Shown here piece after piece: positions 43,501 to 51,787 of a stretch of DNA of 64,000 nt. The translations under genes were made by a program, and so were the position numbers. Each line of letters opens with the position of its first letter. Position 1 is the first letter of the stretch. This DNA is from JAEYXS01 sp943367715. Lineage in GTDB: Bacteria > Verrucomicrobiota > Verrucomicrobiia > Limisphaerales > JAEYXS01. The stretch covers positions 12,578 through 76,577 of the forward strand of contig CALRJY020000033.1 in the NCBI GenBank assembly GCA_943367715.1, written 5' to 3'. The notes beneath the pieces were generated by a model. That model was given only the letters and a program-made list of their open reading frames with translations, had not been told where the DNA came from and ran no database searches.

Positions 43501-44135
43501 TGATGCTGGCCGGTTCACCTGAGGGGGCGGAGCTGGTATTAACACTGGCGGAAAGCGGCAAGATTGCCGGATCAGCGGTTGTGGAGCGCACAGCGAAAGA
43601 GAAGCTCGGTGCGGCGAAACCGGTCCAGTGGGAGGCGCGGTTGAACAAACTGATCGCCAGCCTGCCGCCTGAGGATGCGACGCGGGAAAAACTCATCGTG
43701 GAACGACGCTTGGGGTTTGTCGGGGCCAAAACAGATGTGCGCAAGGGCGGCGAACTTTTCACCACGGTCTGCGCAGCCTGTCATCAGGTGAAGGGCAAGG
43801 GTGGTTTGGTGGGCCCGCAACTGGATGGCATCATGAGCCGTGGTGCTGAGCGTGTCATCGAGGACATTCTGGACCCGAACCGCAATGTGGATCACGCGTT
43901 CCGCTCGCATACCATCACGATGAAAGATGGGGAAGTGACCACGGGACTGCCGCGTCGTGAAGAAGGTGAAACATTGGTGATCGCCAATGCCGCAGGATTG
44001 GAAGTAAGCATCCCCAAGAAAGATATCAAGGAACGGAAAGAGTCGGCGAATTCGTTGATGCCGGATAACTTTGGTGAAGCGCTGACGCCGGAGCAGTTGT
44101 ACGATCTGCTCGTATACTTGCTGAATCAGAAGTGA
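40539..44135 (+). CDS. Giant PVC-type heme-binding dehydrogenase-like protein
   Basis: 1198 residues, with a signal peptide (LTALSWTCFLVLATSVSA; an alternative ATG is five codons in). An N-terminal beta-propeller starts FHLPPGFEMQLVTTEPHINK and has GFDGWLYATHGFNNNSKV, GQVNPFGLCFDPQGN and DGAIYVADFYNRIIGHYE. The middle consists of HEAT-type helices (ALRIIADRGLKSQST, RTAAEALTQQMKVEAVKPLL). The C-terminal cytochrome has CAACH near 1078 with GKGGLVGPQLDGIM, then DPNRNVDHAFRSHTITM and TTGLPRREEGETLVI. This is a longer form of the same architecture as the 24876-27554 gene. Its stop directly abuts the convergent ygfZ gene. The substrate is unknown. Confidence 0.93.
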   Translation: MFPARMRLTALSWTCFLVLATSVSAAEDPFATGVRTTEPLTPEQQLKTFHLPPGFEMQLVTTEPHINKPMNMAFDALGRLWVTTSIEYPFASTNAAPRDRVMIFEDFAPDGKARKITEFAKGLNIPTGVYPFRSPSSVKPSKLSWKCVVWSIPNIWLMEDTDDDGKADKQEMLFGPFDYTRDTHGNQSSYRRGFDGWLYATHGFNNNSKVRGKDGHEVEMSSGNTYRMRLDGSRLEHHTWGQVNPFGLCFDPQGNLYSADCHSSPIYQLLRGAYYPSFGKPHDGLGFAPLTIQHSHGSTAICGIQMITDPSWPKELQGNLIIGNVMTSRINRDRVEWLGSTSKGHEQPDFLRTDDPWFRPVDMQIGPDGAIYVADFYNRIIGHYEVPLLHPGRDRERGRIWRIVYRGEDGKAVLPATKLPEDLKGLVAEMGSPNMTRRMLAMNTIADVHGKAFAKLSLKAPWLEKAGKASLAQDAAAYEQSGEAFRYVHSLWLRERLNVLTDKELELAVQSPLSVGRVHALRIIADRGLKSQSTPGVPALSQSLQKILIRALQDKAPLVQRTAAEALTQQMKVEAVKPLLDLLAKVPTEDTHLKHMARMALRHQVSGPGAASLKFAGTFSKSELAILMEIALGLKTEAAAEFQLRHQDAVSADADLRTRVLQHVARYAPVAALDTLAETVLRQRDNDLDAQLALFQTVQQGFNQRGQKLTPKMQTWGSTLAPRLLAAAKELGGWGNMPVDGISNTKNPWTLQERKLADGVAVQLISSHPVGEQLAGVLRSGSFEMPDKLSFYLCGHDGFPQTNLLKKNFVRLRETGSNDLLFEVSPPRNDVPKKITWNLAAHKGKRGYLEVVDANTERAYAWLAFGKFEPALPQLATVDPSLAPKFQKAAAELAQSMTLKDLLPSLVAVLRGSDTDYSSRPAVAAAVASLQSDSLMSSLVGTLSDPSVPEETKQSLAAAFSMDKVKAREAIAKNLQIVPIRVLNKLVLMLAGSPEGAELVLTLAESGKIAGSAVVERTAKEKLGAAKPVQWEARLNKLIASLPPEDATREKLIVERRLGFVGAKTDVRKGGELFTTVCAACHQVKGKGGLVGPQLDGIMSRGAERVIEDILDPNRNVDHAFRSHTITMKDGEVTTGLPRREEGETLVIANAAGLEVSIPKKDIKERKESANSLMPDNFGEALTPEQLYDLLVYLLNQK

Positions 44136-45194
44136 TTAAACAACCTTCGCCTGACCGCCTAGGAACTCCAACGCAGTGCCCGGTTCCTTGTGCTCTTTAC
44201 GCACATAGCCAAGGGCGACAACTTGCTGGCTCATGGGTAATCGCACGACGGAAGCGAGATAGCCCACGTCCTTGCCCGCGAATTGCAGTTTCGAGCCTTT
44301 CACTGGCAGCTCAGTCACCCCGGTGAGTTCAAGACGGCGCAGGGACTTGGCGACTTGGCCGTAGGTGCGGATACGCGCGTTCACTTCCTGGCCGATGTAG
44401 CAGCCCTTGGTGTAGCTGATGGCGCGCTTTTCCAATCCGGCTTCCGGCGCAAGATTGGTTTCGTCCATGTCCACACCGTAGCGAGGGATGCCCGCTTCGA
44501 TGCGGGCGGCTTCAAAGGCTTCCCAGCCGCAGGCGCGTCCGCCTTGCGCTTTCACGGCAGCGAGAATTTTATCGGCGATCATGCCGAGACCGGCGCTGGG
44601 GATGAAGATATCGAAGCCAGTGGTACCGAGGCGCGGCTGGTTCATCACATAGATGTCGCCGACGTCCGGGATGTTATCCTTCACCCATTGCAATGGTGCA
44701 GCGGGCAAAGTCGGAACCAAGCCGAGAGCCGTCACGGCTGCGGCCGCCTTGGGGCCCTGCACGCTCACGAGGCCGTAGTGCGGAGCGACGTCCACGATCT
44801 GCACATCATCAGCAATGATGTATTTGTCGAGCCGCGTGCTAACCTTCTCCGTGAGGCCAGGTTCGAAATCGAGGAGGAGTTCATCGGCCAAACGGTAGAT
44901 GTAGAGATCGCTCTCCATCTTGGCCTTCGCATTCACCAGTGCGGCGTAGCAACCGCCATCGGCTTTCAAGCCCTGCACGTCATTGGTGACCTGACCGTGG
45001 AGGAACTTGATGCGGTCGGCACCGAGGAGGCAAATGCGGCCGCGATTGCTGAGATCGATGAAGCCAGCGGATTCTTTCAGTGCGCGATACTCGGCGGCCA
45101 CATCACCATAAGTCGCGACGAACTCGAGGCCGTTCACCTCGGTGAATTGGGCGTCTTGCAGTTCGTGGAACTCGTGTAACGGGAGCAGGCTCAT
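44136..45194 (-). CDS. ygfZ: YgfZ/GcvT-like folate-binding protein
   Basis: 352 residues with the GcvT-type three-domain fold. The signature KGCYIGQE is at 263-270 with the single conserved Cys265, which separates YgfZ/IBA57-type proteins from the true aminomethyltransferase. HGQVTNDVQGL and GLVSVQGPKAAAAVT match the family core. YgfZ binds tetrahydrofolate and helps assemble or repair iron-sulfur clusters in enzymes such as MiaB. The length is slightly above that of E. coli YgfZ (about 325). It follows lpd across a hairpin and meets the heme protein gene end to end with no spacer. Confidence 0.85.
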   Translation of the reverse strand: MSLLPLHEFHELQDAQFTEVNGLEFVATYGDVAAEYRALKESAGFIDLSNRGRICLLGADRIKFLHGQVTNDVQGLKADGGCYAALVNAKAKMESDLYIYRLADELLLDFEPGLTEKVSTRLDKYIIADDVQIVDVAPHYGLVSVQGPKAAAAVTALGLVPTLPAAPLQWVKDNIPDVGDIYVMNQPRLGTTGFDIFIPSAGLGMIADKILAAVKAQGGRACGWEAFEAARIEAGIPRYGVDMDETNLAPEAGLEKRAISYTKGCYIGQEVNARIRTYGQVAKSLRRLELTGVTELPVKGSKLQFAGKDVGYLASVVRLPMSQQVVALGYVRKEHKEPGTALEFLGGQAKVV

Positions 45195-45214
45195 CGCTGA
45201 ATCTTATAAGAAAC

Positions 45215-45253
45215 GCGGCTCTGTGATAGCATCAAGTGCCATCCCAGAGCCGC
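45215..45253 (-). terminator. Terminator hairpin of the pyruvate dehydrogenase operon
   Basis: GCGGCTCTG (45215-45223) pairs with CAGAGCCGC (45245-45253), a 9-bp stem with a 21-base loop. On the minus strand it is followed by GTTTCTTATAAG. It lies between lpd and ygfZ; the long loop makes it moderately strong. Confidence 0.6.
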
Positions 45254-45303
45254 TTCAAACTATTCCGCCAGTTAGTTCCGCCTCGTCACCTCGGTGGCTA
45301 CAA

Positions 45304-46728
45304 CTATTCCGTCGGAGCGGCTTTCTTCACGAACGTGTGCGTGGCGTGGCCGAAGAACACTTCGGCGCTTTCCATCAACGTCTCGGAGAGCGTCGGATGC
45401 GGGTGAACGGTTTCCGCGAGGTCCTTCACGGTGGCACCCATCTCGATGGCCAAGGTGCCTTCGCCGATGAGTTCGCCGGCGCCATGCCCCACGATGCCCA
45501 CACCGAGAATGCGTTCGGTCTCAGGATCGATAATGAGCTTGGTCAAACCATCCGGACGATCGAACGTCAGTGCACGACCGGAAGCGCCCCAAGGGAACTT
45601 CGCGATCTTCACTTCGCGACCTTGCTTCTTGGCTTCCGCTTCCGTCAGACCAGCCCAGGCCACTTCGGGGTCAGTGAACACAACAGCCGGGATGACGATC
45701 TTCTCGAAGGTGCTCTGTTCGCCCGTGATGACTTCCACGGCGATACGCGCTTCCTTGGAAGCCTTGTGCGCCAGCATAATGCCGCCAGCGACGTCGCCGA
45801 TGGCGTAAATGTTCGGGTCTTCCGTCTGCTGTTGCGCGTTGATCTTGATGAAACCTTTTTCGTCGCGCGTGACCTTGGTGTTTTCCAGGCCGAGGTCTTC
45901 GGCGTTCGGGCCGCGACCGACAGCGACGAGGACGCGGTCATACAGCTCTTCGAGCTTCTGGCCGTTGTATTCGCTGGTCACCTTGATCTGTTTGCCGACA
46001 GTGGCCATGCCGAGCACCTTGGCCTTGAGACGCACTTCCTTGAACGCCTTCTTGGCGTAAGCAGCGACCGGGCGGGCCAAGTCAGGATCCGCTCCGGCGA
46101 GGAGCGTGTCCATCGCTTCGATGACGACGACCTTGCTGCCGAGACCGGCATACACGGTGCCGAGCTCCATGCCGATGTAGCCACCGCCGACCACGAGCAG
46201 GTTCTCGGGAATATCTTCCACTTCGAGCGCGCCACGGGAGGTCATCACGCGCGGATTGCCGAGATCAAACGCCTTGGGCAAGGACGCCCGGGAACCGACG
46301 GCAATGATCGCCTTGTCGTAGCTGATGAATTTCTGACCCTGCTCGGTCTCAACCCGGAGCAGTTGCGAGCCTTCGAAATAACCACGGGCGTGCATGACTT
46401 CCACGCCGCGCATCTTCGCGAGCGAGGCGATGCCGCCGCTGAGCTTCGTGATGATGGAGTTCTTCCAGTCGCGGAGCTTGGCGAGATCGATGGTCGGTTC
46501 GGCGAAGGTGATGCCGCGATGAGCGGATTCACGGGCTTCCTTGATGGCCTTGGTGGCCGTGAGGAGCGCCTTGGACGGGATGCAGCCACGGTTGAGGCAC
46601 ACGCCGCCGAGCTTCGGATCCTTCTCGATCAGGATGACTTTCTTACCCTGGTCCGCAGCGTAGAACGCGGCGGCATATCCACCGGGGCCAGCGCCTACTA
46701 CTACGATATCGGTCTTAATCGTTTCCAT
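45304..46728 (-). CDS. lpd: Dihydrolipoamide dehydrogenase (E3)
   Basis: 474 residues, the usual length. FAD is bound by VVVGAGPGGYAAAFYAADQG at the N-terminus. Cys44 and Cys49 in GGVCLNRGCIPSKALL form the redox disulfide, YIGMELGTVYAGLG is the NAD-binding site, and the C-terminal HPHPTLSE carries the His-Glu acid pair. The enzyme reoxidises the dihydrolipoyl group of E2 and passes electrons to NAD+. It starts 36 bp after the E2 gene and is the last gene of the aceE-E2-lpd operon; it may also serve 2-oxoglutarate dehydrogenase and the glycine cleavage system. Confidence 0.97.
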   Translation of the reverse strand: METIKTDIVVVGAGPGGYAAAFYAADQGKKVILIEKDPKLGGVCLNRGCIPSKALLTATKAIKEARESAHRGITFAEPTIDLAKLRDWKNSIITKLSGGIASLAKMRGVEVMHARGYFEGSQLLRVETEQGQKFISYDKAIIAVGSRASLPKAFDLGNPRVMTSRGALEVEDIPENLLVVGGGYIGMELGTVYAGLGSKVVVIEAMDTLLAGADPDLARPVAAYAKKAFKEVRLKAKVLGMATVGKQIKVTSEYNGQKLEELYDRVLVAVGRGPNAEDLGLENTKVTRDEKGFIKINAQQQTEDPNIYAIGDVAGGIMLAHKASKEARIAVEVITGEQSTFEKIVIPAVVFTDPEVAWAGLTEAEAKKQGREVKIAKFPWGASGRALTFDRPDGLTKLIIDPETERILGVGIVGHGAGELIGEGTLAIEMGATVKDLAETVHPHPTLSETLMESAEVFFGHATHTFVKKAAPTE

Positions 46729-46764
46729 ATGTCTTAAATCTTAATCGTTGTGGTTAGGTCGCTG

Positions 46765-48081
46765 TTAGAGTTTCGCGTCCGCTTCCGTGATCGCCGCGAA
46801 AGCCGCTGCGAGATCCACCGTGAAACGGGCAGCGGTGCCACCATCGATCAAGCGATGGTCGTATGAAATCGCGATCGGCATCATCAAGCGCACTTGAATC
46901 TCTTTGCCAACCACAACCGGCTTCAGTGCACCACGGCCCATGCCGAAGATGGCGACTTCCGGCTTGTTCACGATCGGCGTGAAGTGAGCACCGCCAATAC
47001 CGCCTTGGTTGGAGATGGTGAAGGTGCCGCCCTTCATGTCATCCGGCGAGAGCTTGCGATCACGCGCTTTCTTGGCGATCTCTTCCAGTTCCTTGGAGAT
47101 CTGCAGCAGGCTCTTCTTGTCCGCGTCTTTGATGACCGGGACCATCAAGCCGGCATCGGTATCCACGGCGATGCCGATGTGGTAGTAATCCTTGAACACG
47201 ATCTCTTCCGCGCCTTCATCGAGGCTGGAATTCATGATCGGATGTTTCTTCAACGCGGCGACGAGCGCCTTGATGGCGAACGGCGTGAGCGTGAGGCGCG
47301 CACCGGCCTTCTCGTAATCGGCGGCAAACTTCTTGCGGAGATCGTTCAGCGCGGTGATGTCCACATCCTCGAACTGGGTGACTTGCGGGATCGTGGTGAC
47401 GCTTTCCACCATGCGGCGGGCGATGACCTTGCGGAGACCGGACATCGGCTTCTTGGTGATCTCGCCCCATTGGGAGAAATCAATCGATTCGGCCACGGGC
47501 TTCGCAGGAGCAGCGGGCGCACCAGCGGCGGCAGCCGGAGCGGCTTTGCCCTTGGCGGCGAGCTTGATGAGCTTCTGGAGGTAAGCGCGCACGTCAGCCA
47601 TGACGACGCGGCCACCTTCTTCACTGCCCTTCACGCGGCGCAGGTCCAGACCAATCTCGCGGGCGACCTTGCGCACGGAGGGCGGCGCGGCGACTTCGGC
47701 GTCATTGATCTCTTCTTCTTCGCCTTCGTCACCGGCGTCATCATCTTCCTCTTCCGTTTCTTCGACGACCGGCGCGGCCTTCTTCTTGGCCTTCGGAGCA
47801 GCGGCGGCCTTCGCGGCCGGGGCTTCACCGGCAGCGGGAGCGGCACCCGCGACGCCTTCCAGCGAGACGATGAGCGCGCCGATGGATAGCTTGGCGCCCT
47901 CTTTCACGTGGATCTTGCTGATCACGCCATCCGCCGTGGAGGGGATGGGCGCGACGGCCTTCTCGTTTTCGAGTTCAATCAGCGTCTGGCCCTTGGTGAC
48001 TTTGTCACCTTCTTTGACCAGGATCCCGACCACCACGCCGGAATCGGCACCTTCACCGAGCTTCGGTAATTTGACGTCCAT
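46765..48081 (-). CDS. Dihydrolipoamide acetyltransferase (E2) of pyruvate dehydrogenase
   Basis: 438 residues. One N-terminal lipoyl domain has Lys41 in LIELENEKAVAPIPS, where DKA is usual. An Ala/Pro/acidic linker (KKAAPVVEETEEEDDDAGDE) follows, then the E1/E3-binding domain APPSVRKVAREIGLDLRRVK, a second Ala-rich linker and the catalytic domain ending ISYDHRLIDGGTAARF with the His and Asp of acyltransferase catalysis. Having a single lipoyl domain is like Gram-positive E2 rather than E. coli AceF (three), although E1 here is of the homodimeric E. coli type. The gene lies 117 bp after aceE across a pair of palindromes. Confidence 0.94.
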   Translation of the reverse strand: MDVKLPKLGEGADSGVVVGILVKEGDKVTKGQTLIELENEKAVAPIPSTADGVISKIHVKEGAKLSIGALIVSLEGVAGAAPAAGEAPAAKAAAAPKAKKKAAPVVEETEEEDDDAGDEGEEEEINDAEVAAPPSVRKVAREIGLDLRRVKGSEEGGRVVMADVRAYLQKLIKLAAKGKAAPAAAAGAPAAPAKPVAESIDFSQWGEITKKPMSGLRKVIARRMVESVTTIPQVTQFEDVDITALNDLRKKFAADYEKAGARLTLTPFAIKALVAALKKHPIMNSSLDEGAEEIVFKDYYHIGIAVDTDAGLMVPVIKDADKKSLLQISKELEEIAKKARDRKLSPDDMKGGTFTISNQGGIGGAHFTPIVNKPEVAIFGMGRGALKPVVVGKEIQVRLMMPIAISYDHRLIDGGTAARFTVDLAAAFAAITEADAKL

Positions 48082-48139
48082 AAATTTTCTATTTCAGTGC
48101 GACATCGCTCGCGCGATGCAAAATCTTTTTAACGCGGAA

Positions 48140-48188
48140 GCCGTGGGTCGGAACCCACGGCTGCCACTACGCGCGGCCTAGGCCGCGC
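48140..48188. repeat. Paired palindromes between aceE and the E2 gene
   Basis: GCCGTGGGT-cgga-ACCCACGGC (48140-48161) is a 9-bp hairpin, and GCGCGGCCTAGGCCGCGC (48171-48188) is an 18-base perfect palindrome. They occupy most of the aceE-E2 gap. A REP-type repeat, RNA processing site or partial terminator are all possible; there is no T-run. Confidence 0.55.
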
Positions 48189-48198
48189 AAATGTCATT

Positions 48199-50910
48199 TC
48201 ACAGCAGGTACGGGAACACCTTCTCAGGGTCCACGCCCATGTCCTTGATGGCCTGGGCCACCACGGAACGTTCCACTTCACCGCGCTTGGCCAGGGCATA
48301 CAGCGTGGCGATGACCGTGTGCTCGGCGTCCACTTCGAAGAAGCGGCGCAGACGTTCGCGCGTGTCGCTGCGGCCGAAGCCGTCCGTGCCCAAGGTAGTC
48401 AAACCGCCCGGAACCCACGGGGCGATCTGATCCGGCACGATCTTCATGAAATCGGATACCGCGATGAACGGCCCCTTTTCCTTTTCCAGTTCCACCTGGA
48501 ACCAAGGCTTCTTCGGCGTTTCCGTGGGATGCAGCATGTTCCAGCGTTCGCAATTCAGGGCTTCGTTCCGCATCAGCTTGTAATTCGTCGCGCTCCAGAC
48601 ATCCACGGAGACGCTGTACTTCTCCGCGAGGATCTTCTGCGCCTTCAACGCGGACTGCATGATGGTGCCGCTGCCGAGGATCTGCGCCTTGTGCTTCAGA
48701 CCGGGCGCGCCCGTGTTGAACTTGTAGAGACCCTTGAGGATGCCTGCTTCCACGCCTTCCGGCATCGGCGGCATCGGGATGTTCTCATTGTACAGCGTCA
48801 GGTAGTAGAAAATCTCTTCGCCTTCCTGATACATGCGGCGCATGCCATCCTGCACGATGACCGCGAGCTCGTAAGCGAACGCCGGGTCATACGTCATCAA
48901 GGTCGGGATCGTGCTCGCGAGCAAAAGGCTATGACCGTCTTCGTGCTGCAGACCTTCGCCATTCAACGTCGTGCGGCCAGCCGTGGCGCCGAGCAGGAAG
49001 CCCTTCGCCTTGATATCACCGGCGAGCCAGATCTGGTCGCCGATGCGCTGAAAGCCGAACATCGAATAATAGGTGAAGAACGGGATCATGTTCACCCCGT
49101 GAGTCGAATACGCCGTGCCCGCGGAGATGAAGGACGAGATAGCCCCGGCCTCGGTGATGCCTTCTTCGAGAATCTGGCCGTCTTTCGCTTCCTTGTAGTA
49201 GAGGAGCGATTTGCTATCGACTGGCTCGTAAAGCTGGCCCTTCGGCGAATAGATGCCCACCTCGCGGAACAAGGCGTCCATACCGAACGTGCGCGCTTCG
49301 TCAGGGATGATCGGCACCACATTACGGCCGATCTCCTTGTTGCGCAGCAGATGCGTCAGCAAACGCACAAACGCCATCGTCGTGGAGACTTGGCTGTCGC
49401 CGGAACCTTTCAGGAAGTCCTTGAAATGTTCCAAGTCTGGCGTGTTCAGGTTCGCCGCCTTGACCGTGCGCTTGGGGATGTAACCACCGAGTTCTTTGCG
49501 GCGCTTCTGGAGATACTTGATCTCCGGGCTGTCAGGAGCGGGCTTGTAGAACGGCGTTTCCGCGATCTCTTCATCGCTGATGGGGATGCCGAAGCGCTTG
49601 CGGAAAACGCGGAGTTCTTTTTCGTTCAGCTTCTTCTGGCCGTGCGAGACGTTGCGGCCTTCGCCGGCTTCGCCGAGGCCGTAGCCCTTGACCGTCTTCG
49701 CGAGCACGACCGTCGGACGGCCCTTGTGCTCGGTAGCGGCCTTGAAGGCAGCGAACACCTTGCGCATGTCGTGACCGCCACGCATGAGCTTGCTGAGCTG
49801 ATCGTCCGTAAGGTGATGGACCATCGCGAGCAATTCTGGCTCTTTGCCGAAGAAATTCTTGCGGATGTAGCTGCCGGGCTCGACGACATATTTCTGATAC
49901 TCGCCATCGACGACTTCTTCCATGCGCTTGCGCAGCAGACCCTTGCTGTCCTTGGCCAGAAGTTCATCCCAATCCGAACCCCAGATGACTTTGATGACAT
50001 TCCAGCCCGCACCGCGGAAGGCGGATTCGAGTTCCTGGATGATCTTGCCGTTACCGCGCACCGGACCGTCCAAGCGCTGGAGATTGCAATTCACTACCCA
50101 GACGAGGTTGTCCAAGTTTTCGCGGGAGGCAAGCGTGAGGGCACCGAGCGTTTCCGGCTCATCGGATTCACCGTCGCCGACGAAGGCCCAGACCTTGGGT
50201 TCGATCTTCCAGTTCACGAACCCGCGTGCCTTCATGTAGCGGTTAAAGCGCGCCTGATAGATGGACATGATGGGACCGAGACCCATCGAGACCGTCGGGA
50301 ACTGCCAGAAATCCGGCATCAAGTACGGATGCGGATAAGAGGACAACCCGCCGCCTTCGGCGAGTTCCTGGCGGAAATTATGCAGATGCTGCTCGGACAA
50401 ACGGCCTTCCAAATACGCACGGGCGTAATTGCCGGGCGTGGCGTGACCTTGGAAATAAATGATGTCTGCCGGGCGTTCACCATCACCACCGCGGAAGAAA
50501 TGGTTATAGGCGACCTCGTAAAGCGTTGCGGAAGAAGCAAACGTGGAGATGTGACCACCGAGACCGTTATGCTTGCGGTTCGCATTGACCACCATGGCCA
50601 TGGCGTTCCAGCGCAAGAGACTCTTGATGCGGACTTCGGTCTGCCAATCGCCGGGATACTCGGGCTGATCTTCCACCGGGATGGTGTTCACGTATGGCGT
50701 GCTGACGGGGCGGGGCATGGAAACGCCCGCTTCTTCGAGACGTTCGAGAAGACGTTCCAGAAAGGCATGCGCCTGTTCCGGGTTTTGTTGCGCCAAGGTG
50801 GCGTCAACAAAGTGCTCCAGCGCCACCAGCCATTTTTGCGCAATGGCGGTGTTGCCGGATTTGTCTGCCGCGCCATTTTTCGGCGCTGATTCCAAAATCT
50901 TTGTGCTCAC
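48199..50910 (-). CDS. aceE: Pyruvate dehydrogenase E1, homodimeric type
   Basis: 903 residues from a GTG at 50910 (start MSTKILESAPKNGA), close to E. coli AceE (887). The frame is open further upstream with an ATG at 50976 and a TTG at 51003, but these add a basic, unpatterned extension. Thiamine diphosphate is bound through VGDGESDEPETLGALTLASR and the DNLVWVVNCNLQRLDGPV segment; GNYARAYLEGRLSEQHLHNF and NRKHNGLGGHISTFASSATL are also typical. The enzyme decarboxylates pyruvate and acetylates the lipoyl group of E2. It is the first gene of the operon with the E2 gene and lpd. Confidence 0.96.
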   Translation of the reverse strand: MSTKILESAPKNGAADKSGNTAIAQKWLVALEHFVDATLAQQNPEQAHAFLERLLERLEEAGVSMPRPVSTPYVNTIPVEDQPEYPGDWQTEVRIKSLLRWNAMAMVVNANRKHNGLGGHISTFASSATLYEVAYNHFFRGGDGERPADIIYFQGHATPGNYARAYLEGRLSEQHLHNFRQELAEGGGLSSYPHPYLMPDFWQFPTVSMGLGPIMSIYQARFNRYMKARGFVNWKIEPKVWAFVGDGESDEPETLGALTLASRENLDNLVWVVNCNLQRLDGPVRGNGKIIQELESAFRGAGWNVIKVIWGSDWDELLAKDSKGLLRKRMEEVVDGEYQKYVVEPGSYIRKNFFGKEPELLAMVHHLTDDQLSKLMRGGHDMRKVFAAFKAATEHKGRPTVVLAKTVKGYGLGEAGEGRNVSHGQKKLNEKELRVFRKRFGIPISDEEIAETPFYKPAPDSPEIKYLQKRRKELGGYIPKRTVKAANLNTPDLEHFKDFLKGSGDSQVSTTMAFVRLLTHLLRNKEIGRNVVPIIPDEARTFGMDALFREVGIYSPKGQLYEPVDSKSLLYYKEAKDGQILEEGITEAGAISSFISAGTAYSTHGVNMIPFFTYYSMFGFQRIGDQIWLAGDIKAKGFLLGATAGRTTLNGEGLQHEDGHSLLLASTIPTLMTYDPAFAYELAVIVQDGMRRMYQEGEEIFYYLTLYNENIPMPPMPEGVEAGILKGLYKFNTGAPGLKHKAQILGSGTIMQSALKAQKILAEKYSVSVDVWSATNYKLMRNEALNCERWNMLHPTETPKKPWFQVELEKEKGPFIAVSDFMKIVPDQIAPWVPGGLTTLGTDGFGRSDTRERLRRFFEVDAEHTVIATLYALAKRGEVERSVVAQAIKDMGVDPEKVFPYLL

Positions 50911-51069
50911 AGCTTGTCCCGTCGTCCAAGGTTGACCAATATGGGTCCGGCGGAGTGACCGCCGAAGCCGCAACATGTAAAGGCAGCGCGGCTTATCAGC
51001 CAACCTAAATCGGTGGCTGTTTTCCTATTCAGCCGCAAGAACGGCTTATTTTTGGCCTAAAGCAAACTG

Positions 51070-51786
51070 ATGCAGCTACTCGACCTCAGTTATACCGAAC
51101 CCGGGCGCAATCTAGCCTGTGATGAGGCATTGCTCAACTGGTGTGAGGCAAATCAGCGTCCGGTGCTGCGGATTTGGGAGTCGGCGAGGCCTTTTGTGGT
51201 GCTGGGCTACGCCAACCGGCTCTCCAAAGAGGCAGATCGGGGCGCCTGCGAAGCGTTGGGCGTGCCGATCCTAAGGCGTTGCACTGGTGGAGGTACCGTA
51301 TTACAAGGTCCTGGTTGCGTGAGCTATGCGTTGGTTTTGCCCGTGGAATGGGTGCCCGAAGTGCGGACCATCGCCGGAGCCAACGAATATATCATGGCGC
51401 GGAACTGTGAGGCGGTGGATCTGCTGCTTAACGGGTTGGTCACCATTGATGGTCATACAGATCTCGTCTGGAAAGGGCGGAAGTTTTCCGGCAATTCCCA
51501 GCGCCGAACCCGGAATGCGTTGCTCTTCCACGGCACCTTTTTGCTGAAATTCGACTTGGACTTGGTGGAGAAGACCCTCCAGATGCCCCTCTTACAACCG
51601 GATTACCGGCAACAACGGGCGCATGGGGAATTCATCACGAATGTGCCGATGACGGGTATGGGGCTGAAAAGTGCCTTGCGCCAGGCATGGAAGGTGAATG
51701 GCAAATTCACAGAGAATCTGGATCAGGATATCGAGGCGTTGCTGGCGGAGAAGTACGATAATCCGCAGTGGCACGAGAAATTCTGA
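51070..51786 (+). CDS. Lipoate-protein ligase A family protein (BPL/LplA)
   Basis: 238 residues, shorter than E. coli LplA (338), which has an extra C-terminal domain. The lipoate/biotin ligase core is intact: NLACDEALLNWCEAN, PILRRCTGGGTVLQGPGCVS and WKGRKFSGNSQRRTRNALLF with Lys138 as the likely ligand-contact residue. Short family members may act as lipoyl or octanoyl ligase or transferase (LplA, LipM, LipL types). The location, diverging from aceE, suggests that it lipoylates the E2 subunit encoded in the neighbouring operon. LipA and LipB are not in this window. Confidence 0.85.
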   Translation: MQLLDLSYTEPGRNLACDEALLNWCEANQRPVLRIWESARPFVVLGYANRLSKEADRGACEALGVPILRRCTGGGTVLQGPGCVSYALVLPVEWVPEVRTIAGANEYIMARNCEAVDLLLNGLVTIDGHTDLVWKGRKFSGNSQRRTRNALLFHGTFLLKFDLDLVEKTLQMPLLQPDYRQQRAHGEFITNVPMTGMGLKSALRQAWKVNGKFTENLDQDIEALLAEKYDNPQWHEKF

Positions 51787-51787
51787 G

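Noticed and set aside
44136..45194. Glycine cleavage T-protein (gcvT)
   Set aside because: The KGCYIGQE motif with its single Cys marks YgfZ-type proteins, and no gcvH or gcvP is adjacent.
48319..50889. 856-codon open frame on the + strand
   Set aside because: It is antisense to aceE, which has complete enzyme motifs. GC-rich codon bias keeps the opposite frame open; the translation has His/Arg/Asp-rich antisense character.
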